Shown in pieces: positions 1 through 8,331 of a DNA stretch of 12,127 nt. The DNA is taken from positions 1-12,127 of the forward strand of contig JNET01034656.1 of NCBI GenBank assembly GCA_000697455.1, in the 5' to 3' direction. This DNA is from Basidiobolus heterosporus B8920. Its lineage: Eukaryota; Basidiobolomycota; Basidiobolomycetes; Basidiobolales; Basidiobolaceae. Both the position numbers and the translations under genes were made by a program. Each line of letters starts with the position of its first letter. Positions within the stretch are counted from its first letter, which is position 1. The notes under the pieces were generated by a model that did not search any database, had not been told where the DNA came from, and worked only from the letters and a program-made list of their open reading frames with translations.

Positions 1-189
1 AAAGTCATCACGACAACTAACCGTAGTACTGAAGGATGACAACCGACAGAAAAGGCCGTTCCCCCGCTGCGTAGCAGTGAATTTTGTTCATTTCGAGAAC
101 TCCCTCATAACCAATCATAATGGATCTTGCTCAAATTTTAACATCAGATTTCTGTTGGTTGGAATTTTTCATTCATTCACTAAATATTC

Positions 190-216
190 CTTAACCCTAA
201 CCCTAGCCCTAATCCT
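190..216 (+). repeat. Short telomere-like (CCCTAA)n tract / telobox
   Basis: Three CCC triplets spaced six bases apart (195-197, 201-203, 207-209) form the run TTAACCCTAACCCTAGCCCT, followed by a degenerate AATCCT unit. This is the complement of the TTAGGG telomere unit used by most fungi and animals. It is too short and degenerate to be a chromosome end. Short AACCCTAA 'teloboxes' occur in promoters of some plants and fungi, and the tract lies about 225 bp upstream of the DCN1 start codon, so a regulatory role is possible but inferred. Confidence 0.5.
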
Positions 217-290
217 CATTCATAAACCAAGTAACATGAATCTCAGCTACGAAAGTCAGGAATTCAGGAATCCATTGATTGAGTGATGGA

Positions 291-324
291 GGGATTATGG
301 GATTATGGGATTTAAGGGATTGGG
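291..324 (+). repeat. G-rich tandem tract, potential G-quadruplex
   Basis: Five GGG triplets at 291-293, 299-301, 307-309, 316-318 and 322-324 are separated by loops of 5, 5, 6 and 3 bases, built from an eight-base unit GGGATTAT that decays to the right. The pattern fits the usual G3+N1-7 rule for an intramolecular G-quadruplex on the plus (DCN1 coding) strand. It lies 116-149 bp upstream of the DCN1 start codon and may fall in the promoter or 5' UTR. Confidence 0.55.
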
Positions 325-439
325 TTGATTTGATCTCGGCTGACTAAAGATCCAAGAAATCTTAGCTGAACTTGATAGTATTTTTAGTACTCAACTTCAA
401 AGTGGGTCCACGTTTCATTGTAGACACACACATACAGTG

Positions 440-1733
440 ATGGTAAGTAGGTTACGTTAGACTCTCCAAGGGATCCTATTAAAAGTTACGCCAAACTCAA
501 TCACCACCCCACAGAATTTTACCAGAAGAGCACAACAAAACGAAAAGATTAAAACTTTCGTTGGGTTTACCAATTCAAGGTATTTTAGTAACTTCCCAAG
601 TTTCTCTGAACTTTCCTTTCCCTCACTTATCTCATATTGGACTTGTCTGGATATTTAGTGAAAAAGTTGCTCGCGAAATTCTAGAAGCGTTTAACTGGAA
701 CGTTCAACGAGCAGTAGATGGATATTTTGGGGGCTCTTTTTCTTCCCAAGACAATGGAGTTCGTCACTCTGTCCCCATAAACTATCAAGAGCTCAGTGAT
801 GTATTTGAGGAGTACAAAGGTTTGGCCATTACCTCGTTTGTTTCGACCTTGAAATCACCTGCCTGTTAATCCTACTATTTGTCGTTGTAAAGATTCCGAA
901 GAAGACGCAATTCTAGTGGAAGGAACAGAGAAATTATGTAATGATCTTGAAGTGGATCCCACCGATGTTGTTATGTTAGTAGTAGCCTGGCATCTAAGCG
1001 CGGAACGTATGTGCGAATTCAAAAGAAAGGGATTTGTTGACGGTTGGGCTGCTTTAGGGTAAATCAAACCATATGAACTCACCATCCATGAATCCATTGA
1101 TTAATAGACGTTCATCTAGTTGCGATAATTTAGAGAAAATGAAGAAAATCATACCAGTATTGAGGGAAGAATTGAATGATGAAGAGAAATTCAAACAAAT
1201 CTATCAATTTACCTTTAAATTCAGTCGAAGTGAGAACCAGAAGAGTCTGCGTACGTAACTGAGCCTCGCTCTGTCCTCTTAACCTCGGCTATATTAACGT
1301 ACGAGTGATCTTTAGCACTTGATATAGCTATCCCGTTGTGGCAGCTTCTTCTCGAAGGGCGATACACTCATCTTGATGTATGGATCCAGTTCTTACAAGA
1401 AAAACATGGAAAAGCTATATCGAAGGATACTTGGAATCTGGTTGGTATTCCAGGATTTATTGAGTTTTAACTTGCCATAACATAGATCCTTTTAGTTTCT
1501 AGATTTTATCAAAAGCTGCCCGAATGACTTCAGCGGTCACGACATGGAAGGTTTGTTCACATTTGATGTTACTTCATTCCCTGCGCCCGCACTGATCCAC
1601 ATCACTTTGATCCCCAGGTGCTTGGCCAGTTCTCATCGATGAGGTAGGTGTATTTACTTGCAACAGTGTTCCATCATGTTGCTGACATTTTGATTAGTTC
1701 GTAGAGTATGCTCTAGAGCAGCAAGGAGTATGA
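440..1733 (+). CDS. DCN1: DCN1-like cullin neddylation co-E3 (UBA + PONY), 9 exons
   Basis: Scaffold-type E3 that helps transfer NEDD8 from the Ubc12 E2 onto cullins. Inferred coding exons: 440-442, 515-579, 659-819, 893-1058, 1108-1250, 1316-1440, 1496-1550, 1618-1643, 1698-1733. They total 780 nt (259 aa), the length of human DCNL1. An N-terminal UBA-like domain (about residues 8-48) contains AREILEAFNWNVQRAVD. The PONY domain (about 60-255) contains VVAWHLSAERMCEF, the FKQIYQFTFKFSR segment, KDTWNL and the hallmark GAWPVLIDEFVEYA near the end. The first coding exon is only ATG, followed by GTAAGT; splicing to 515 gives MNFTRRAQQNEKIKTF, much like family N-termini. The acceptor at 1495 was chosen over 1502 because it restores NLFLDF (family NLLLDF). 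The donor at 820 (GTTTGG) is weak but required by frame. Introns are 49-79 bp. Family assignment is very firm; individual splice sites are inferred. Confidence 0.93.
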
Positions 1734-1740
1734 GTTCCAT

Positions 1741-1746
1741 AATAAA
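1741..1746 (+). terminator. Probable poly(A) signal of DCN1
   Basis: A canonical AATAAA begins eight bases after the DCN1 stop codon. A second AATAAA on the same strand at 1957-1962 could serve a longer 3' UTR; that one lies inside the last intron, or last exon, of the opposing PHD-finger gene. Confidence 0.5.
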
Positions 1747-1780
1747 TCAGGATTTTGTTGAGAAAAACAATAGAAAACGA

Positions 1781-1786
1781 TTTATT
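1781..1786 (-). terminator. Probable poly(A) signal of the PHD-finger gene
   Basis: AATAAA on the minus strand, about 210 nt downstream of the preferred stop (1994) or about 70 nt downstream of the alternative stop (1858). It faces the DCN1 signal at 1741-1746, so the two convergent transcripts should end within a few tens of bases of each other. Confidence 0.45.
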
Positions 1787-1993
1787 TTTGACAAAGAGAA
1801 GAAAAGATGGGATGGAAATACGTGGCGTTCAATTGATATTTACAGAAAGAAATGTTACTATCTTACAATTTGCCTCTTGCCCCTTTCCCACGATCGTGGT
1901 AATTGCCAATCTGTACAGAAACCCCTGACGGATCCAGCCCGATTGTGTTCCTGCGTAATAAAGATAGAATCTATGATGCATGCGCGTGGTGAA

Positions 1994-4254
1994 CTAGGAC
2001 ACATAGTCTGTATCTATAACATCTGTGAAAGTGTTGATCAAATATCCTTGTATGACAAAGCCTCTCTTCTTCCCTTACCTCCAAATACTGACTCCATGTT
2101 GAAAGGGTCCGCTGGCCACTCGAGGTTTTCGGACACTGCACTGGGTAGCATCGTGAAGTCCGTACGAGGATCGGTGAATGAGAAAAACTGATTTGGGTCT
2201 TCACTGTTGAAGTCGTAGAGGCTCTGAGGATCTTCGCTATGAGGAATGGAAAAGTTCGGTGCACTAATGGATCGAAAGTGGTTAGTGCATGGCGTGGAGT
2301 AGTGTTAGGTCATCAATAAGCTTGCTGTACCTAGCCAGTACCGGTGCCTCATACATTTGATGGCTAGAAAGTGGATCGTCCGATTGAGGGATATCCGAAA
2401 ATGGATCGGACATGAATTCAGTTGCCTGTAGGGGGTCGTTTAGTGTGTGATCGGAAGAGAACAGACAAAATCTTGACTTACCAAAGAATTAAAGTTGTAC
2501 ATTGGATTGGCCTGATTGGCTCTGTTGTATACGGTCTGAGGCTTGGATATGAATTGCTGATTTTCATGATCAACGTTAGTTAATGACATATTTGGAGAAT
2601 GGCATTGTTACATACTCGGTAAGCATCGTCGTACTCCAGGCATGGTTCGGATACAAAGCCGTTCACGTCGCTCGACAAAACATCTGCACCATCAAACGGA
2701 GGAACATCCGAGAACAACATGTACATATCGTCATCGTTCTCAAATAGAAGGGACTGAAGCTGTCCAGTTCCTGTGTTCATGGCTGTCCCGTCTGTGCTGT
2801 CAAATGGTGGAAGTTCTCCATCCGAATCAAACGGATCAGTAGCCAAATCACCATGAGACGATTGTAAAGAGTCTTGATACATATCCTGGACATCTTCGTA
2901 AGGAAGTTCTTCTGTGGGGATGTCCGATGGGGGCAGGTAAGGTGTGAAGGTTGGCATTGATGTGGGTCTCTTGTAAATGCGGTTGGGATTGGTGGCATTT
3001 GGGTGCTTGGCCCCAGAGGCACACTTGGGGCAGAAATATTTCTCTGGAAGATCATCTTCAGATATACCTAGACAGCCGAGATGAAGCCAATTGCGGCACA
3101 TGTCACAGAAGATCATGGTACCAATATCGGAACGATCGCGCCCGCAGATACAATCCACAATATCGTCCGTCTTTCGAGAGCATCTATGATTTTTGTAACC
3201 ACGCGAGGTTTTATACTTCTTCCGACATTTCGAACAACTAAAGGGAATAGCGGATGTTTCTGAGGGCAAGATAGACTTGTTCTTGTGATGAGATGATCGG
3301 AATTTTTCGCCTCTTCCCACCCGGAACTTCGACACACCAAACTGAGGAACTTGCTGTCTATCGGTGAGCAGAAAAGCTTCATGAAAGCTTTTCTTACTCG
3401 GATTCTTTTTAAGAAAATTCTCACTACTCCCGATGACCAGTGAGTCACGGGAAATTATCATGCGTGGTGATTCTATGATCGTGATTCTCCGGGGATTTGA
3501 AGGGTTCTTTTTGGCTACTGGTTTGTAGCTCGTTTGAATTCTCTTGAAAGCGTCTATCAGAGTAAATCTGAGCCCATTGATAGGGCTTGAGACTTTTGTT
3601 CTGTCGCCGTCCGGAGATGGTGTCTGAGAAAATACTGTAATAGGAGATGTGTTTGAAGACGATACATCTGGAGATCTATTTGTCGGGCGTTGTGGTAGAA
3701 TCTTATTCATTGATATATGAGTTATGTTAAGATGTTGGTCCGACATGTGAATGTTGTCACTAACATCCGAAGAAAGAGCAAATTCAAGGCTATTGGTAGC
3801 GCGGTGCTTTTTCTCAGTAGGATGATCATTAGCGCCCTGGGGAAAGGGGCCATCGGTATTACTACCTCTAGTGTCAGTTGGCAACGAACGCTTCCTGTTG
3901 GTGTTTGGTGTAGGTATCGAGGGACATTTGGAGCCGCTGTTTCCGGAAAGGGCAGGTTTCAGTGGGGGTTTTGGTCTAGGGAGAGTGAATGAGGCAATTC
4001 TATTCACAGTTTTGAAAGGTGAGGTGACTGGTTCAGCCTTGGCCATCTTTTTCTCTTTGGTAGTGGTGATAGGGAAAGTGTTTTGAAAAAAGGTTTTTTC
4101 CCTAAAGTTCTCCTGCTTATCAATACTGAGTGTCGGGGAAAGTATATGGTTAGTAGTGGTCGGTAGGATAGTTGTTAGGCTAAACAAACCTCAAAGATGA
4201 GAAGGAGGAGAAAGAGTAAGAGTCAGTGAGCGGTGGCGTACTTGTAATGTCCAT
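1994..4254 (-). CDS. C2HC zinc-knuckle / PHD-finger nuclear protein, 6 exons
   Basis: I do not recognise an orthologue. Inferred exons in transcript order: 4254-4190, 4125-2616, 2556-2482, 2425-2331, 2263-2079, 2022-1994 (1959 nt, 652 aa). Residues 1-310 are Ser/Pro/basic and probably disordered. Residues 319-337 form a C-x2-C-x12-H-x-C finger, followed by a PHD finger at about 347-390 with the C4HC3 pattern (CICG, CDMC, WLHLGC, CPKC); the Trp before the His resembles H3K4-methyl readers (family knowledge). The remaining ~260 residues are acidic, with repeated DPF/PPFD/EDP motifs, resembling an activation domain (inference). The start at 4254 is supported by a 64-bp intron with a perfect branch site that keeps frame; Met49 (4046) has a stronger start context and is an alternative. 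The last intron may instead splice to 1970, ending at 1858 with a basic tail. A chromatin or transcription role is inferred only. Confidence 0.8.
4149..4155 (-). promoter_or_regulatory. UACUAAC branch site in intron 1 of the PHD gene
   Basis: On the minus strand this reads TACTAAC, the consensus fungal branch point, 23 bases before the CAG acceptor (ends at 4126). With the donor GTTTGT at 4189 it defines a 64-bp intron. Splicing joins an upstream 65-nt exon opening MDITSTPPLTDSYSF in frame to the main exon. An unspliced reading would give a false start at 4187 inside this intron. Confidence 0.65.
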
Positions 4255-4837
4255 ATAAACTTCGAAGAAAACAAGTAACAGAGAATAAATGGAGTATAGA
4301 AACAAACAGGACACTACCGAAATAAAGATTCAAGACACAGCTAATTGTTGACAATGAAATCTCGGGTAAACAAGAGACGTAGATGTGACCGTTACGACAA
4401 CTGTTTTCCAAATTGTTTTCAGATCTTGCATTCAATTCCAAGATACTGGCTTTTGATTGGTATTTCCGATTATTTACATAACAAATTGGTTGCTCTTGAA
4501 TGCTAAATTGAATATACTTTATGTTATTGATCTCGCATGTATTTCACGTAGTGGAGACTAATCCTGATCAAGATAGAATTGGTTAAGCAACTCAATAACA
4601 ATCACTAGCCCTAGCCAATCAGAATATTGTTTACATTTTATGGTAAATTAGATCAGTTTGTTAGGATGCAGGTTATAGAGATGTGTGGATTCTAGATAAG
4701 ATAGAGGAAGAGTAACAGATTAACCGGACTGTCTCACTTTCAACTAAGCAATATATACAGAAAGCGATCGGATCATGGAAGTAAACGATGAAACATAACC
4801 ATAAATCACTAATGTATGTATATATATATATGCCCGT
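4255..4837. other. Intergenic spacer: PRP5 3' end and PHD-gene promoter
   Basis: No convincing gene is seen. An open frame on the minus strand (4223-4441) is hydrophobic and Cys-rich, has no motif, and overlaps the PHD gene's first exon. Possible promoter elements are an inverted CCAAT box (ATTGG at 4456-4460, about 200 bp upstream of the PHD-gene ATG) and CCAAT at 4615-4619, next to a doubled CTAGCC (4605-4616) that resembles the telobox-like tract at 190-216. The right end holds the TA tract described separately. Confidence 0.45.
4819..4831 (-). terminator. TA tract downstream of PRP5, possible 3'-end efficiency element
   Basis: An uninterrupted alternating TA run starts seven bases past the PRP5 stop codon, within the 3' UTR. 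UAUAUA elements enhance 3'-end formation in yeasts. I found no canonical AATAAA on the minus strand between 4255 and 4837, so PRP5 may rely on such a non-canonical signal. It may equally be a simple microsatellite. Confidence 0.35.
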
Positions 4838-7800
4838 TTAGACTACTGAATATCTGCCAGTCGACCCGAGAGACGATCCTCCAAATCCACCACGAGACTC
4901 GGATTCAATTGCGGCAAGCGTGGCTTCGGTAAGGATTCGTTTGATCTCATTCTTGGCCTTGTCTACTACAATTTCGTTTTCACCCTCAATGAACAGGTAT
5001 AGTTTTCGTTCACCAGGCTTAGGAGTCTCGCCAGCCTTGATGTGTCTACCACGATTGGTAATGGCTGCGCCCGAGAGTTCGGAAATCCGTGAGATTTGTT
5101 CCTTGTTGGTGACCTTCCATCTGGCTTTTTGAGGATAGTCGTTGATCTCGATTTCGTAAGAGAACGCTGGTGCAGCTGAACCAGTAGTTCCATCCGGAAG
5201 TGATTTCTGAGAGCTGATTGCGCCGTCCTTGAAACGTGCGTTGATATCAGCGATAATATCTCTAGCTCTGGCGAGCCCGGAGCCATTGTCTGCGGTACTC
5301 TGAGCGTTTCTGAGTGCACTACCTGCGCCATTTTCACCTTGTGGTTTGGATTCAGCGTTCTTCTTCGATTCTCCGTCTTCACCTTCTTCATCAGAAACAT
5401 TGTCGTCATCATCGGCGCCATACGTCTTTCTTTGTACACGTTTAACCAAGTCGCGCTCTTTATCCAATCTTTCCAGACCTTTGCCACCGAAACCAGATCC
5501 AGAATATTGCGCACTGCCGGCCTTGACTTTCTCCTGGAATTCATCCGTCAAGTTGCGAAGGTCCTCCGGAATTTCCAAGCCGCTCAGTTTGAGAGCCTTG
5601 ACAATATCGACGGCATATCTATCTTGCTCAGGGGTAATAAAGGTGTAGGCGGTTCCCTTGTTACCCGCTCTACCAGTTCTACCCACGCGATGAACATAGT
5701 CTTCCATGTGGTTTGGACATTCGTAGTTCACCACCAAGTTCAGCTTCTTAACATCTAAGCCACGGGCGGCAACAGAAGTAGCTATAAGAATGTTGACCAC
5801 TCCAGATTTGAAGTCGGCGATTGTTGTATCTCGGTCTGATTGATCCTTACCGCCGTGTAAAGACATGCAAGGATACCCTTTTCTAATTAAATCGCGTAGC
5901 AAGTTATCTGCGGCCTCTTGACGATCCACAAATATGAGGCATTTGAGATCGGTATCATCGCGATAGTACTGACCCAAGATTTCGAGGAGTCTCAAGAATT
6001 TCGTGCTATCTTCACGAATTTCAACGATTTGGGTAACATCCTCGCATACAACACTACGGCCCCCAACGGTGATTTCAAGAGGCTTCTTAAGAATCTTGCG
6101 AGCCAACGCCTCCATTTGGCGCGGGAAGGTGGCAGAGAATAGAACGGTTTGACGACTTGGTCTTACGTTGTTGACGATCTTCATGACTTGAGGTTCGAAT
6201 CCCATGTCAAACATTCGATCCGCCTCATCCAAAACAAGGTAGGTTGCTCTCCGAAGGTTAGTCACTCGGCCGGAGTTAGCTGACAACAAATCAATCATAC
6301 GGCCCGGTGTACAGACGACTATTTCTGCACCGCGCTTCAGATCTGCGATCTGGTCCTTGATTGGTGATCCGCCATAGGCGCAAACTGCTCTCAGATTAAG
6401 GGCTTTAAGAAAATGCTTGCACTCCCTGTGGATCTGGACAGCCAGCTCTCTTGTGGGCGTCATAATCACTGCAATGGGCCCTTCCATTGGCTCGAGAGGA
6501 CGTTGGTCTTTAATGTGGCGGAACATGGGCAGTAAGAATGCAATGGTCTTACCACTGCCTGTCTTCGCAACACCAATTACATCTCGTCCACTCATAATAG
6601 CTGGCATGGCTTGGGCTTGAATGGGTGTCGGCGCTTCAAATTTGAGCTTTTTAATGATCTCATGGCAGCCCGAGGGTAGTCCGCAATGGGTCCACTTCTT
6701 GATGGGTTTGGGACAGTTGACGCCTCGAATTTTGATTCCATCGAGCTCTACTCGAAGGATGTCAACTTGCTCAGGTGTCATGTCTGCTAGTTCCGGCGGT
6801 TCGATGTAGAAGTCCTTACGGAATGGTTCATAATTGATCTGTGAGTGATCGACTGCGGCGATATCCTTCTTCTTCAATTTCTTGGCGGCTAGAGCAAGGA
6901 TATCTTCGGGTTCGCTGCCGCTCGATTCACTGTCACTATTATCATTGTTGCTTTGACTAAAGAAGTCAATCTTTCTTGAATGATTGGAATCAGCCATCTT
7001 AGCCTTTTTTTGGTCTTCCTTACTTAATTTCTGAACTTCTGCAGTTACGTCCATCATGAAGGCGTCAAGAGGATCAATTTCATCTTCGTCCTCATCCTCT
7101 TTGGTTTCTTCTGCTTTCTCATCCTCTTTTGTTGAAGCGTCTACCTCATTTTTCTCCGTCTCTTCAACTACAGATAGGATGTTCCTTTAGTATCAATGTT
7201 CACTAGGCAACGAATATAAAATAATAATAGTAAAAGACTTACCACTAGGATCGACATCCATCCCATTACTCTGCTTCACTTCCTCTTCCTCTTCCTCGTC
7301 GTCGTCCTCATCTTCCAAACTCCATTTTCTGGATTCTTGTTGGTTTTCTACAGAAGCGGCGGCCTGAGCATCCCCTGCCTCTTCGCTAGCTTTTTTTGCT
7401 TCTCGCTCTTTTCTCCATTGTTCGACTCGTTCTCTGCGTTGGCGAACTTTTTCTTCCTGTTCCAACATCATACGTTTAACTTCATCTGACTGATCGGTAC
7501 TTTGCTCTACCTTCTCCTCGACAACTGTCGGAAGCTCAGTATGAGATTTCACTTCTGAAACAGGAGCATCTGTAGAATCAGAGCTGGATTCAGGGGATAG
7601 AGATCTTTCTTTACTTTTAGTGCGACTTTTTTCTGAATGAGAGTGGCGAGAGCTTCTATGGCGTCTACTTCTACTTCCATCTGTGCTACGATCTCTACTC
7701 CGATCCCGACTTCTGTCTTTTCTCTCTTTATGACTACGTTCTCTGCTTCTTTCTGTGCTTCTGTTTCTCCTATCTCTATGACTCCGGTCTCTACTCCGTT

Positions 7801-8044
7801 CTGGACTTGTGTCTCTTCTATCCCTGCGGCTACGTTCTCTACTTCGATCTTTGCTCCTATTTCTGCGATGTTTATCTCTACTTTTTCCTTTCTTTCTATC
7901 TCGATCCCGGCTTCGATCGCGTTCTTTACTACGATCACGATCACTTCTTCGTGAGGAGGAGCGATGAGAATGTCTTCGCCTCTTACTAGAGGGGGAAGGA
8001 GAGCGTGAAGGAGAACGAGAGCGAGAGCGATCGTTTCGACCCAT
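4838..8044 (-). CDS. PRP5: PRP5/DDX46 DEAD-box spliceosomal RNA helicase
   Basis: ATP-dependent helicase that remodels U2 snRNP and proofreads the branch-site duplex during prespliceosome assembly. Two exons, 8044-7243 and 7167-4838, flank a 75-bp intron; total 1043 aa (human DDX46 is of very similar size). Residues 1-150 are an RS domain; KWSLED plus an acidic run lie at about 240-256; the DPLDAF motif is at 299-304, the Prp5 DPLD element linked to SF3b binding. Helicase motifs: Q-motif Gln about 451, AKTGSGKT 468-475, PTRELA 505-510, DEAD 581-584, SAT 612-614, HRVGRTGR 760-767. The C-terminal KH-like region at about 938-1019 ([20 protein letters not shown]) and the ending GRYSVV both match DDX46. 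All catalytic motifs are intact. The start [11 protein letters not shown] matches the human MGR start and has A at -3 and G at +4. Only one intron, in contrast to its neighbours. Confidence 0.96.
7682..7825 (-). repeat. Three tandem 16-residue RS repeats inside PRP5
   Basis: Residues 74-121 of PRP5 fall into three consecutive 16-residue units: [32 protein letters not shown] and [16 protein letters not shown]. The underlying 48-bp DNA units have diverged, so the duplication is not recent. Arg-Ser/Arg-Asp dipeptides of this type are SR-protein-kinase substrates and mediate contacts with other RS-domain splicing factors (family knowledge). Confidence 0.75.
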
Positions 8045-8331
8045 GATTCAAACTGGCTTGATTTCACTTGAGGAAGAAAGTGATATTAATGGACAAACCT
8101 AATGCTTGCGGAAAAAGTATCGCTTGATTACGATGAATATTTTCCAATTTCAACGGAGTTCATTATCGCGTGATTAAGCAGAAAGTTAATTGATTTCCAT
8201 TGATCAGGTAGGCTCCGACGTTTTAGTAAGAGATATTCCAAGTATTAGGTCATCATTCTATTATTTAGGAAATCCAAGAATAAATTCAATTCGGCCTTCA
8301 CATACATACAATATTTAGCGCTGGTAAAGTG
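8045..8331. promoter_or_regulatory. Divergent promoter between PRP5 and COG1
   Basis: Only 287 bp separate the two start codons, so both promoters and 5' UTRs must fit here or overlap. The region is AT-rich. It contains one CCAAT (8144-8148) and an isolated TTAGGTCAT (8246-8254). I see no clear TATA box at a sensible distance for either gene, no RNA gene and no open frame of note. Confidence 0.6.

Larger units (their letters stand above)
1..439. other. Upstream region of DCN1, no gene seen
   Basis: I see no convincing coding exon here. The only open frame of note (77-286, plus strand) has no recognisable motif and runs through low-complexity C-rich sequence. The stretch holds a telomere-like tract (190-216) and a G-rich tandem tract (291-324), listed separately, and should contain the promoter and 5' UTR of the DCN1 gene that starts at 440. 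Nothing identifiable is seen in 1-76; it could be the flank of a gene lying outside the window. Confidence 0.5.

Noticed and set aside
190-216. Chromosome end or telomere fusion point
   Set aside because: Fewer than five degenerate units, with unique sequence and conserved genes on the right and no subtelomeric repeat.
77-286. 69-codon plus-strand frame near the left edge
   Set aside because: Part of it is translation of the CCCTAA-like tract (LTLTLALIL); no motif and no gene-like context.
1730-2191. 153-codon plus-strand frame whose ATG overlaps the DCN1 stop (ATGA)
   Set aside because: It lies mostly opposite the last exons of the PHD gene, shows no motif, and DCN1 already has its poly(A) signal at 1741. 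Eukaryotic stop-start reinitiation is not expected here.
4223-4441. 72-codon minus-strand frame resembling a small membrane protein
   Set aside because: No homology recognised; it overlaps the spliced first exon of the PHD gene in another frame and probably lies in promoter or 5' UTR.
7549-8067. Long alternative frames on both strands over the RS-repeat region (Ile/Glu/Val-rich or Ser/Thr/Ile-rich)
   Set aside because: They are by-products of the repetitive Arg-Ser codons of PRP5; composition is an artefact and there are no motifs.
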